64,000 nucleotides of DNA, taken from contig NZ_CP182947.1 in the NCBI RefSeq assembly GCF_048320135.1, forward strand, positions 1,488,001 to 1,552,000, in the 5' to 3' direction. Below are positions 45,249 through 53,357 of the stretch, in pieces. This DNA comes from Ideonella_A sakaiensis_A. GTDB taxonomy: Bacteria; Pseudomonadota; Gammaproteobacteria; Burkholderiales; Burkholderiaceae_C. The notes beneath the pieces were generated by a model. The model did no database searches and was not told where the DNA came from. It saw only the letters and a list, made by a program, of their open reading frames with translations. The translations under genes were made by a program, and so were the position numbers. Positions within the stretch are counted from its first letter, which is position 1. Each line of letters opens with the position of its first letter.

Positions 45249-45274
45249 GGGCCGCAGCGATGCGGCCCTTTTTT
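45249..45274 (+). terminator. Intrinsic terminator of groESL
   Basis: GGGCCGCA-GCGA-TGCGGCCC is a perfect 8-bp stem with a four-base loop, followed directly by TTTTTT. It lies 76 bp after the groEL stop and is the best intrinsic terminator in the window. Confidence 0.93.
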
Positions 45275-45284
45275 CGTTTGCTGA

Positions 45285-46169
45285 TCAGCCGGCGGCGAAA
45301 TTGCCGATCAACTCGGCAATGCGGTCGGGCTGCTCGTGGATCACCCAATGGCTGGCGTGCGCAATGCGTTCGATGTGCAGCGACGGCACCCAGCGCTCGA
45401 GGCCATCGAGCAGCGATGGCGGCAACGCACGGTCGGCTTCGCCCCAGATCACCAGCGTCGGCAGCGTCACGGTCACATCGCGGTCGGCAAATTCGATGCG
45501 GTTGACGGCCGAATCGCTTGCGGTCGGCGGCCGCAACGGTGTCGCCCGGTAATAATTCAGCGGCCCGTCGAGGCCTTGTTGCCACAGCGCCCGATATCGA
45601 GCGCGCGTCGGTTCGTCGAGCCAATCGCAGCCGGGTGATTCCCCGAGGGCTTCGAAAAAACGCCACAGCCGCTCGAAGTCGTTTTCCGCGAGCAATCGGC
45701 CGGCATCCGGACGAACCAGAAAATTCATGTATGCGCTCGCCGCCTGTTGCTGCGGGTTGTCGCGCAACTCGCGCAGGAACGTTGCCGGATGCGGCGCATT
45801 GATGATCACCAGCCGGCGCAGACCGGCAGGCTGCCGCGCCGCCAGATTCCACGCCACCGCACCACCCCAGTCGTGGGCCACCAGCACTGCGTCACCGCCG
45901 AGCCGTTCGACCAGCGCCGCGATGTCGCCCACCAGGTGGGCGGGCCGATAGGACTCGACCTCGCTCGGCACCGACGACGGCGCATAACCGCGCAGGTTCG
46001 GTGCGACACAGCGAAACCGGTCGGCGAGTCTGGTGATCACCTCATCCCAGACAAAGGCCGCTTCCGGAAACCCGTGCAGCAGGACCAGCAGCGGTGCGTC
46101 AGCATCGCCAGCCGCTCGGCAGGCGATGCGGATGCCGTGTGGCAGCTCGACGTCAAACGTCTCGATCAT
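45285..46169 (-). CDS. Alpha/beta hydrolase of the epoxide hydrolase type
   Basis: A 294-residue alpha/beta-hydrolase. The oxyanion segment LLHGFPEAAFVWD and the nucleophile elbow VAHDWGGAVAW (aspartate instead of serine) are the pattern of epoxide hydrolases and haloalkane dehalogenases. The catalytic histidine is likely in HASHWVIHEQPD. The start at 46169 overlaps the engB 3' end by 17 bp. Substrate unknown. Homology to serine esterases is less likely because of the aspartate nucleophile. Confidence 0.85.
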   Translation of the reverse strand: MIETFDVELPHGIRIACRAAGDADAPLLVLLHGFPEAAFVWDEVITRLADRFRCVAPNLRGYAPSSVPSEVESYRPAHLVGDIAALVERLGGDAVLVAHDWGGAVAWNLAARQPAGLRRLVIINAPHPATFLRELRDNPQQQAASAYMNFLVRPDAGRLLAENDFERLWRFFEALGESPGCDWLDEPTRARYRALWQQGLDGPLNYYRATPLRPPTASDSAVNRIEFADRDVTVTLPTLVIWGEADRALPPSLLDGLERWVPSLHIERIAHASHWVIHEQPDRIAELIGNFAAG

Positions 46170-46917
46170 CGTCCCCGCCGGGCGTCGCCGCAGCGCCATG
46201 CACCCATTGATGCAGCGTCAATGCGGCATCGCCTATGCCCTGCTTCTTCAATGCGGAAAACAGCGTCACGCCGAGATCGGCCTGGTCGGTCGCGACCTCG
46301 GCGAGCAGCGCCTGCGCCGATGCCAGCGCCGTGCTGGCCTGCTGCCGGTTCAGCTTGTCGGCCTTGGTCAGCAGTACCAGCAACCTGACCGTGCCATTGG
46401 CCAGCCGGCCGGAAACGAAATCGAGCAGCTGACGATCGAGGTCGGTGAAGCCATGCCGGGAATCGACCATCAGCACGACGCCGCTGAGGCTGCGCCGAAC
46501 CGACAAATAATCGGCCATCACCTGCTGCCAGCGCAATTTGGCGCCGCGCGCCACCGCCGCATAACCGTAGCCCGGCAAGTCGGCGAACAAGGCATCGGGC
46601 CTGTCTTTCGGACCGAGCTCGAACAGGTTGATGTGCTGGGTGCGCCCCGGCGTCTTCGATGCAAAGGCCAGCCGTCCCTGCTGCGTCAGCGTGTTGATCG
46701 CGGTGCTCTTGCCGGCATTCGAGCGACCGACGAAGGCGATCTCGGGCAGCTCGGTGATCGGCAACTGGTCGAGCTGGCTGGCCGTTGTCAGGAAGCGGGC
46801 GGTGTGGGCCCAGGCCAAGGCGCGCTTCTCTGGCGAAGGGGCGGCCACCGTGGGCGCTGATGAAGCTCGCCTGCCGACGGCGTTCTCGGTACGGGTAGCG
46901 GAGGATGGGCTTTTCAT
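46153..46917 (-). CDS. engB: Ribosome biogenesis GTP-binding protein EngB (YsxC/YihA)
   Basis: A 254-residue GTPase needed for 50S assembly. It has G1 GRSNAGKST, G3 DLPGYGYAAVA and G4 LLTKADKLNR. The core starts at about residue 28, so the chosen ATG leaves a Ser/Ala/Arg-rich N-terminal extension of about 30 residues. An upstream in-frame ATG at 47031 would lengthen it further and overlap the cytochrome promoter, and is less likely. It is divergent from the cytochrome c4 gene, an arrangement familiar in beta-proteobacteria. Confidence 0.93.
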   Translation of the reverse strand: MKSPSSATRTENAVGRRASSAPTVAAPSPEKRALAWAHTARFLTTASQLDQLPITELPEIAFVGRSNAGKSTAINTLTQQGRLAFASKTPGRTQHINLFELGPKDRPDALFADLPGYGYAAVARGAKLRWQQVMADYLSVRRSLSGVVLMVDSRHGFTDLDRQLLDFVSGRLANGTVRLLVLLTKADKLNRQQASTALASAQALLAEVATDQADLGVTLFSALKKQGIGDAALTLHQWVHGAAATPGGDDDRDV

Positions 46918-47054
46918 TGGCGTGGCGTGCTCTGTTCGTCGGGTCAACACCACGGCAGCGCCGCTGGCAGCGGCACCATGAATCTCCACGGCTCGGCCCA
47001 TTGTAAAATCTTGTGGTTTGACCCGACGCATCCGTGACTCAACCGGCCAATTTC

Positions 47055-47711
47055 ATGAAGTCTTCCGACCGCTCGCTGTTCACCAACGCCACCCGCCTGT
47101 CTTTCGTCGGCTTCATTCTGGCTGGCGCAGTCTCGACGGCGATGGCGGCGGACGCACCCGCTGCCGTCATCAAGGCCGATCCTGCAAAGGGCGAGGCAAC
47201 GGCCACTTCGGTGTGCGCGGCCTGCCACTCGGTCGACGGTTCCCGCGGCAGCCCGGCCAATCCGATCATCCAGGGCCAGCATCCGCAATACCTGACCAAG
47301 CAGTTGATCGAATTCAAGAGCGGCAAGCGCAACAACCCGATCATGAAGGGTTTTGCCAGCGCGCTGAGCGAGGACGACATGAAGAATGTCTCCGCGTTCT
47401 ACGCGACAAAGATGGCCAAACCCGGTGCCGCGAAGGACAAGGACCTGGTGGCATTGGGCCAGAAGATCTACCGCGGCGGCATTCCCGATCGGAGCATCCC
47501 GGCCTGCTCGGGCTGCCACAGCCCGTCGGGCGGTGGCATCCCGGCCCAGTATCCGCGTCTGGCCGGTCAGCATGCGGATTATTCGGCCGCGCAGCTGATC
47601 GCCTTCCGCGACGGCATCCGGCAGAACAGCCCGCAGATGACGGCCATCGCCGCCAAACTGAATGATCGCGAGATCAAGGCGCTGGCCGAATATACGGCCG
47701 GCCTGCAATAA
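47055..47711 (+). CDS. Diheme cytochrome c4
   Basis: A 218-residue periplasmic protein with a signal peptide (FVGFILAGAVSTAMA) and two class I heme-binding motifs, CAACH and CSGCH, one per domain. Methionine ligands are probably in NPIMKGFA and NSPQMTAIA. Cytochrome c4 shuttles electrons from the bc1 complex to terminal oxidases. ATG at 47055 is chosen. A GTG at 47034 is an alternative start. A hairpin follows. Confidence 0.95.
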   Translation: MKSSDRSLFTNATRLSFVGFILAGAVSTAMAADAPAAVIKADPAKGEATATSVCAACHSVDGSRGSPANPIIQGQHPQYLTKQLIEFKSGKRNNPIMKGFASALSEDDMKNVSAFYATKMAKPGAAKDKDLVALGQKIYRGGIPDRSIPACSGCHSPSGGGIPAQYPRLAGQHADYSAAQLIAFRDGIRQNSPQMTAIAAKLNDREIKALAEYTAGLQ

Positions 47712-47736
47712 GCAGACGGCGTCCCGGCACAAAAAG

Positions 47737-47757
47737 GCCCGGCACCACCGGGCTGTT
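47737..47757 (+). terminator. Hairpin after the cytochrome c4 gene
   Basis: GCCCGG-CACCA-CCGGGC followed by TGTT, and preceded by AAAAA. The stem is only 6 bp and the U tract is weak, so termination may be partial. Confidence 0.5.
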
Positions 47758-47819
47758 CCGGCGATCGGCATGGCGGCTGGCGGCTTATAGTCGCCCCACC
47801 CTTTTCGGACACGTCCGCC

Positions 47820-48152
47820 ATGCCCTACGTTTCACGCAATGCCCAGGGGCAGATCGAGAGTCTGCACCGAACCGCCAGCGCGACCGCGGGTGAATTCGTC
47901 GACGACCGGCACCCCGATGTGCTCGAGTTCCTCGGTTCGATCGACGATGACGACACCTTCTCGCAACTCGATGCCGGCTTCGTGCGGGTCATCGAAGACC
48001 TGGTCGACGTGTTGCTGGCAAAAAATATCCTGAACATCACCGACCTGCCGGCCGAGGCGCAGGCCAAGCTGTTCCAGCGCAAGGGTTTCCGCGACAGGAT
48101 ATCGTCGAACTCCTTGCAGCTGTTCGACATCAATTCGAGCGACGTGATCTGA
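47820..48152 (+). CDS. Small acidic protein of unknown function
   Basis: A 110-residue acidic protein beginning MPYVSRNAQGQIESLHR and containing EFLGSIDDDDTFSQLD and helical VIEDLVDVLLAKNILNITDLP. From memory, similar proteins in Burkholderiales are sometimes labelled 'tryptophan synthase beta-like', but nothing here looks like a PLP enzyme. It stands alone between cytochrome c4 and msrP. I cannot assign a function. Confidence 0.7.
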   Translation: MPYVSRNAQGQIESLHRTASATAGEFVDDRHPDVLEFLGSIDDDDTFSQLDAGFVRVIEDLVDVLLAKNILNITDLPAEAQAKLFQRKGFRDRISSNSLQLFDINSSDVI

Positions 48153-48264
48153 CACGCCGCCGGGCGGAACGGACGCCGCAAGGCGGACCGTCACGCTGCT
48201 GCCCCTTATCGGTAAGAAAGCGCGCGATGCGTCCGACTGCCTTGTTCAGCCGGAGAAGATGCTC

Positions 48265-49263
48265 ATGCGTTCACGATTCGACCGCGGGTTCCAGCACCGC
48301 CAGACCAGTGAGATCACCCCGATCCAGATCTTTGCGCAGCGCCGTGACTGGCTGCAGCGGATGGCACTCGGCTGCGCCGGTGCCAGCCTCGCGCTGTGGG
48401 CATCGCGCGATGCGAGGGCCCAGATCGGCAGTGCCCGGCCCGGCAAACTGGCCCCGCTGCCGGCCAGCCGTTCGAATGTCGCCGGCGCTCTGACGATGGA
48501 GCCGCTGACGACCTATGCGGACGTCACCAGCTACAACAATTTCTACGAATTCGGCACCGACAAGGCCGATCCTGCACGCCACGCCCACAGTCTGAAGACG
48601 CGGCCGTGGACGATTGCCGTGGAAGGCGAAGTCAGGAAGCCGAAGGTCTTCGACATCGACGAACTGCTCAAGCTCAGTACACAGGAAGAGCGCATCTACC
48701 GTTTGCGTTGCGTCGAAGGCTGGTCGATGGTCGTGCCGTGGATCGGCTACTCGTTGTCCGAGCTGATCAAGCGGGTCGAGCCGACCGGCAATGCCCGCTA
48801 TCTCGAGTTCGTCACCGAGGCCGATTCGAAAACCATGCCCAATCTGCGTTCGTCGGTGCTCGACTGGCCGTATGTTGAAGGGCTGCGCCTCGACGAGGCG
48901 ATGCATCCGCTGACGCTGCTGACATTCGGTCTTTATGGCGAGATCCTGCCGAACCAGAACGGCGCGCCGGTGCGCCTGACCGTGCCATGGAAATATGGCT
49001 TCAAGAGCGGCAAGTCGATCGTCAAGATCCGCTTCACCGAAAAGCAGCCACTGACCAGTTGGAACAAGGCCGCGCCGCAGGAGTACGGCTTTTATTCGAA
49101 CGTCAACCCGAATGTCGATCATCCGCGCTGGAGCCAGTCGTCCGAACGCCGCATCGGCGAGGATGGCCTGTTCAAGAAGCGGCGGCCGACGCTGATGTTC
49201 AACGGCTACGAGGCCCAGGTCGGACAGCTTTATGCCGGCATGGACCTGAAAAAATTCTTCTGA
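48265..49263 (+). CDS. msrP: Periplasmic methionine sulfoxide reductase catalytic subunit MsrP (YedY)
   Basis: A 332-residue molybdenum-cofactor protein of the sulfite-oxidase fold. The Tat signal is AQRRDWLQRMALGCAGASLAL, a variant of the twin-arginine motif. The Mo-binding cysteine is in LRCVEGWSMVVPW, and VPWKYGFKSGKSIVKI matches the family. It repairs oxidised methionines in periplasmic proteins. The ATG at 48265 is preferred over 48259 because GGAGA lies eight bases upstream. msrQ follows after 10 bp. Confidence 0.96.
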   Translation: MRSRFDRGFQHRQTSEITPIQIFAQRRDWLQRMALGCAGASLALWASRDARAQIGSARPGKLAPLPASRSNVAGALTMEPLTTYADVTSYNNFYEFGTDKADPARHAHSLKTRPWTIAVEGEVRKPKVFDIDELLKLSTQEERIYRLRCVEGWSMVVPWIGYSLSELIKRVEPTGNARYLEFVTEADSKTMPNLRSSVLDWPYVEGLRLDEAMHPLTLLTFGLYGEILPNQNGAPVRLTVPWKYGFKSGKSIVKIRFTEKQPLTSWNKAAPQEYGFYSNVNPNVDHPRWSQSSERRIGEDGLFKKRRPTLMFNGYEAQVGQLYAGMDLKKFF

Positions 49264-49273
49264 CCAGGCGTCG

Positions 49274-49969
49274 ATGAAGCCAGCAGTCCGGACCGTCGGC
49301 GCAGACGCCGCGACACGGCGGCGCAGCAGCGGCAACCGGGTCTCGCGCTGGCTGATGAGCCCACTGGCCAAGCCGCTGCTGTTTGTCTTGTGCCTGCTGC
49401 CGTTTGTCTCGCTGTTCCATGCAGCCTGGACCGACTCACTTGGTGCCAACCCGGCCGAGGCGCTGATCCGCAGCCTCGGCGACTGGACCCTGCGCCTGCT
49501 CTGTCTCACATTGACAGTGACGCCGCTGCGACAGCTGAGCGGCCAGCCGGCGCTGGCGCGATTCCGGCGCATGCTCGGCCTGTTCACCTTTTTCTACGCC
49601 TGCCTGCACTTCCTCTCCTACGGCTGGCTCGACATGGGGCTCGACGTCAACGAGATCCTGCGCGATATCGCAAAACGCCCGTTCATCCTGGTCGGCGCAC
49701 TGGCACTGCTGCTGATGACGGCGCTCGCTGCGACCTCGTTCAACCGCGCGGTCAGATGGCTGGGCGCACAGCGCTGGCAGTGGTTGCACCGCACGATCTA
49801 TCTGATCGCGATGCTCGCGCTGCTGCACTTTTTCTGGATGCGGGCCGGCAAGAACGACTTCGCCGAAGTGGCGGTTTATGCCGCCATCATCGCCGTGCTG
49901 TTCGGCTGGCGGATCGTGCAGGCGCTGCTGCGCCGCCGCGTCGCGCTGCGCGGCGAACGCAGGCCGTGA
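49274..49969 (+). CDS. msrQ: Heme-binding membrane subunit MsrQ (YedZ)
   Basis: A 231-residue inner-membrane protein with about six membrane segments and heme-ligating histidines in FFYACLHFLSY, WLHRTIYL and LLHFFW. It passes quinone or flavin electrons to MsrP. It forms an operon with msrP (10-bp gap) and ends 4 bp before the convergent acyltransferase gene. Confidence 0.96.
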   Translation: MKPAVRTVGADAATRRRSSGNRVSRWLMSPLAKPLLFVLCLLPFVSLFHAAWTDSLGANPAEALIRSLGDWTLRLLCLTLTVTPLRQLSGQPALARFRRMLGLFTFFYACLHFLSYGWLDMGLDVNEILRDIAKRPFILVGALALLLMTALAATSFNRAVRWLGAQRWQWLHRTIYLIAMLALLHFFWMRAGKNDFAEVAVYAAIIAVLFGWRIVQALLRRRVALRGERRP

Positions 49970-49973
49970 TCGC

Positions 49974-51467
49974 TCATTCGCGCCACGGCAGCATCATCGT
50001 CAACATCAGCAGCTTGTCGAACTCCGGCTCGAAGCGGTCGACGACCGCCTGCGGATCGGGGCACAGCCGGCGGTCGGTGATCAAGCCGAACTGCACGCCG
50101 CCGCCATACGACAACACACTGACACCGACACCGATATCGCCCGATTGCGGCACCCAGAACATCGTCTGGCGCAGCGTCGATCCGCAGAAAGTCAACGCTT
50201 CAGCGGGGCCCGGGACATTCGTCATCACCGCAGTGGCCTTCTTGGCAAACAGGCCAAGCAGCGAGTCCTGCAGCGGCTTGATCAGCAGGCCGGCCATCGC
50301 CAGCAGGCCGAATGCCAGCAGCGGCTGGAAACTGCCTTTCAAGCCGTTCATCCGGGCACGCACCGCGTAGACACGCTGCACCGGATTGGCCAGACCGATC
50401 GGCAACACCAGCGGCACCAGTCCGAAGCGGTTGCCGAGTTGCCAGGCCTCGTCGAGCGGGCGCAGGTTGACCGGCACCATCACGCGGATCTCCTTGCCGT
50501 CCGGATCGTCGCCAATGCTGTGCAGATAGCTGCCGAATGCGCCGGCGACACAGGCCAGCAGCACATCGTTGACCGAGCAGCCGAGCGCCTTGCCAACCGC
50601 CTTCACGCGCTCGAGCGGAAGCGGCTCGCCCCAGGCGACCAGCTTCCTGCCACCCGGCTTGCCTTTCAGCCGGGTCGGTGAATCGTCTTCCATCAACGCC
50701 AGCGCAGCAACGTCGCCGACCATTTGCTGCACGCCGCGCGCCAGTTGCAGCGATTCGAGCAGCGGCCGGTGCGGGTCGGCGAGTGCCTGCGCCGCCTTGC
50801 CGAGGCCGCGTTCATAGACCTCGAAGGCCTTCGCGGCGATCTCGCCGAGCGGTTTGAGCAGTTCGTCGAACAGACCCGGATCGCTTGCCCCGGCAGCCGA
50901 ATGGCCGCCACCGCGCCTCGACCGCGGCGGATCGGCGCCTTCGTCGGTGATCGACAACATCACCGAGATCAGCGCGATGCCGTCGCCGATGCAGTGGTGT
51001 ATCCGTGCGATCAGCGCGCTGCCGCCTTCGTAGCCGTCGACCAGATGCAGTTGCCACAATGGTCGCGTCGGGTCCAGCGGCGTGACCGCCAGCTTGCCGA
51101 TCAGAGCCTGCAGCGCAGCCCGCTCCGACTGGCCGCGGCGGCGCGGCAGCCGGGTCTGCACCACATGCTGCTCGATGTCGAACGACGCGTCGTTGCGCCA
51201 GATCGGCCCGACCGGATCGTCGACGACGGATTGCCTGAATCGCGGGTACAGCAGCAGCCTGGAGGCGAGCCGCTCGATCAACGCAGCGCGGCTGATCGCC
51301 GGGCTGAGCAGCCAGACGCCGACAATCATCATCAGGTTGACGTCGCTGTCCATCCGCAGCCATGCGGTATCGACGCGCGACATCCGCTGCTCGACGGCGC
51401 CACGGGCCGTATCCTGGTTGCCGGCCGCCCGTGTCCGCCTTTTCGCTGCCGCGGCAGCTCGCACCAT
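49974..51467 (-). CDS. Wax ester synthase / diacylglycerol acyltransferase (WS/DGAT) family protein
   Basis: A 497-residue acyltransferase with the N-terminal VDTAWLRMDSDVNLMMI, the catalytic HHxxxDG motif as HHCIGDGIA, and the C-terminal TNVPGPAEALTFCG and GVSVLSYGGGVQFGLITD of the family. Such enzymes make wax esters or triacylglycerol from acyl-CoA. The ATG at 51467 is chosen for its AAGGAG eight bases upstream; in-frame ATG at 51521 is possible. An acyl-CoA-binding protein gene diverges from it. Confidence 0.92.
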   Translation of the reverse strand: MVRAAAAAKRRTRAAGNQDTARGAVEQRMSRVDTAWLRMDSDVNLMMIVGVWLLSPAISRAALIERLASRLLLYPRFRQSVVDDPVGPIWRNDASFDIEQHVVQTRLPRRRGQSERAALQALIGKLAVTPLDPTRPLWQLHLVDGYEGGSALIARIHHCIGDGIALISVMLSITDEGADPPRSRRGGGHSAAGASDPGLFDELLKPLGEIAAKAFEVYERGLGKAAQALADPHRPLLESLQLARGVQQMVGDVAALALMEDDSPTRLKGKPGGRKLVAWGEPLPLERVKAVGKALGCSVNDVLLACVAGAFGSYLHSIGDDPDGKEIRVMVPVNLRPLDEAWQLGNRFGLVPLVLPIGLANPVQRVYAVRARMNGLKGSFQPLLAFGLLAMAGLLIKPLQDSLLGLFAKKATAVMTNVPGPAEALTFCGSTLRQTMFWVPQSGDIGVGVSVLSYGGGVQFGLITDRRLCPDPQAVVDRFEPEFDKLLMLTMMLPWRE

Positions 51468-51565
51468 TGCTCTTGCTCCTTGGTCTGCGCCACCGTTGCT
51501 GACGACGATGCTTGTTAGCATGCGAACCGTCAATCGACACTTTCACCCACCAGCCAGGAGTATCC

Positions 51566-51817
51566 ATGTCACTGGACCAGAAGTTCGAGCAAGCCGTCGC
51601 CGAATCGAAAACATTGCCCGAAAAGCCGGACAACGCGACCTTGCTGAAGATCTATGCCTTGTACAAGCAGGCAACAAGCGGCGACGTCGACGGCAAGCGG
51701 CCCGGCTTTTCCGATCTGGTCGGCCGCGCGAAGTGGGACGCCTGGAACGAGCAGAAGGGCAAATCGAGCGACGAAGCGAAACAGGAATATATCGACCTGA
51801 TCGAGTCGCTGAAATAA
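51566..51817 (+). CDS. Acyl-CoA-binding protein
   Basis: An 83-residue ACBP with the four-helix-bundle signatures LLKIYALYKQATSGDV and RAKWDAWNEQKGKS. It binds long-chain acyl-CoA esters in the cytoplasm. The ATG at 51566 follows GCCAGGAG. It is divergent from the WS/DGAT gene across 98 bp, suggesting that it supplies or buffers acyl-CoA for lipid storage. Confidence 0.95.
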   Translation: MSLDQKFEQAVAESKTLPEKPDNATLLKIYALYKQATSGDVDGKRPGFSDLVGRAKWDAWNEQKGKSSDEAKQEYIDLIESLK

Positions 51818-51824
51818 GCTCGGT

Positions 51825-51841
51825 GCCCGCACCATGCGGGC
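51825..51841. terminator. Hairpin between convergent ACBP and PHA-system genes
   Basis: GCCCGCA-CCA-TGCGGGC, a 7-bp stem with a three-base loop in the 42-bp gap between two convergent genes. It lacks a thymine tract and may act in both directions. Confidence 0.4.
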
Positions 51842-51859
51842 GAAGCGGAGCGCGCCCGG

Positions 51860-52240
51860 TCAGCCGGCCTTGCGCGTCTTTTTTGCTGCCGTCTTCGCAG
51901 CCGGCGCGCGCTTTTTAGGCGTTGCCGGCTTGGCCGTCGTCGGCGTCCCGCTGTCCGCGAGCAGGTCGTCGAGGTTTTTCTCGATTTCGGTTTCGATGCG
52001 CTTGCTGAATGCGCCGAGCAGAAAGCCGAGCTTGGCATCGAGATCGAAATGATCGTCGGCGACGATCAACTGGCCGCTGACGCCGGTGCGCTCGAAATTG
52101 ACGACGTCGCTGAACTCGCCTTCGACGACGGTGCATTCCATGTCGAATTTCTGTTCGACTTCCTCGGCCCACCGCCAGGCGATCTTGCGTGCCTTTTCCA
52201 GCCCGAGCTGGTGTTCGCGGTGGATGTGAATCTGCGCCAT
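51860..52240 (-). CDS. Polyhydroxyalkanoic acid system family protein
   Basis: A 126-residue protein of the PHA granule-associated (PHA_gran_rgn) family: IHIHREHQLGLEKARKIAWRWAEEVEQ, then VADDHFDLDAKLGFLLGAFSKRIETEIEKNLDDLL. It ends in a Lys/Ala/Pro-rich tail (about 30 residues) resembling histone-like or phasin C-termini. The ATG follows a GGAGG tract. It lies 22 bp after the peptidase gene in the same direction. The exact role in PHA storage is not known. Confidence 0.85.
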   Translation of the reverse strand: MAQIHIHREHQLGLEKARKIAWRWAEEVEQKFDMECTVVEGEFSDVVNFERTGVSGQLIVADDHFDLDAKLGFLLGAFSKRIETEIEKNLDDLLADSGTPTTAKPATPKKRAPAAKTAAKKTRKAG

Positions 52241-52262
52241 CACGGCCTCCGATCGTTTGATG

Positions 52263-53357
52263 TCAATTCGATTCTGCGGCAAAAAGCGCCTTGCGCTCGG
52301 CGTCGGGCAATCGGGAGATGCGCTTGACCTCGGCGTAGAACGCATCGAAGTTGCTGCCGCTGCGTTCGAAGATCGCTTCGAATTCGGGCACCTTCGAGTT
52401 GTAGGCGGCGATCAGGCCGAGCGACGCATTGTTGGCAGCAGCGATCCAGCCGTCGTAACCAGAAAAGCCATCCCAGCGCTGTTCCTTCAACAGCCGGTAG
52501 CGCTCTCGCATCGACGCCATCACCCGGTCGCGCGCGGCCCGTTTGTCCTGAGCACTGCCGTCGCCGTCGTAGACCGCCTCGAGCTCGCGTCGCGTCTGCC
52601 GCGTCAGCTCGCGAAAATCCTGCTGCCGGCTCTGCTGGCGCTCATATTCCTGCCGCGCCGCTTCGCTGCCGCGCTGGCTCAGCCAGCGCCGCGCGCCGAT
52701 GCGTTCGACCGCGGTCGCAAATGATTCGTTGAAACCGGTGTCGCCTGCCAGATAAACGACCTGGTGGCTCAGCTCATGGAAGATCAGGCCGGCGAGCTGT
52801 CCCTCCGGATAGTGGATGAAGGTATTCAGCAGCGGATCGGCAAAATACTCGCCCGGAATCTTGCCGAGTGTCGAATAGGCCGGCACCGCATACACCAGCA
52901 CGTCGAGGCCCTCGTCGCGCAACGGCGCCACGGCGCGATCGGCATCGGCGCGGTCGTAATAACCGCGGTAGCCGACGCAGCCGACGACCGGATAGCACCA
53001 GGTCTTCAGTCTGAGGCTCAGCTCCGGCGCAGCGACGACATTCCAGACCGCGGCGCGGCGGCCGATGTCGGCATAACGGCGGTAACTCGCGTTGTCGGGC
53101 AGCTTCAGTTCGCTGACCGCAAAATCGCGGATCCGCTGCGACAGCAGCAACCGATCGCGCAAGGCGGGCGGCGTCGCGTCGTCGGCCAGCCAGTCGGGCA
53201 CTGGCCGGGCCGCGGCAACCAGCTGCAGATGGCCGCCGACCGACTGCGCCAGATAACCGAGCGGTGCGCAGCCCGCGAGCAGCATGCTGCAGGCCAATAC
53301 AAGCAACCAGCCGGCCGGACCGGCAGAGCGGCGCGACACTTTCGATTGCGCCGTCAC
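52263..53357 (-). CDS. Putative zinc aminopeptidase lipoprotein
   Basis: A 364-residue exported lipoprotein. The hydrophobic signal ends in the lipobox LLAGC with cysteine at about residue 30. The zinc-binding HExxH is HELSH in LIFHELSHQVVY, followed by FNESFATAVERIG supplying the third ligand glutamate. It matches the bacterial 'putative aminopeptidase' (Aminopep) family. The GTG start overlaps the stop of the upstream oxidoreductase (GTGA), which is an unexpected partnership of a periplasmic peptidase with a Mo enzyme. Confidence 0.88.
   Translation of the reverse strand: MTAQSKVSRRSAGPAGWLLVLACSMLLAGCAPLGYLAQSVGGHLQLVAAARPVPDWLADDATPPALRDRLLLSQRIRDFAVSELKLPDNASYRRYADIGRRAAVWNVVAAPELSLRLKTWCYPVVGCVGYRGYYDRADADRAVAPLRDEGLDVLVYAVPAYSTLGKIPGEYFADPLLNTFIHYPEGQLAGLIFHELSHQVVYLAGDTGFNESFATAVERIGARRWLSQRGSEAARQEYERQQSRQQDFRELTRQTRRELEAVYDGDGSAQDKRAARDRVMASMRERYRLLKEQRWDGFSGYDGWIAAANNASLGLIAAYNSKVPEFEAIFERSGSNFDAFYAEVKRISRLPDAERKALFAAESN

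Noticed and set aside
47000..47028. Overlapping divergent promoters for engB and cytochrome c4 around ATTGTAAAAT and TTGACC
   Set aside because: The -10- and -35-like hexamers could not be combined at a normal spacing on either strand.
47820..48152. Identification of the small acidic protein as tryptophan synthase beta
   Set aside because: It is only 110 residues with no PLP-binding lysine motif; the label seems to be an inherited misannotation.
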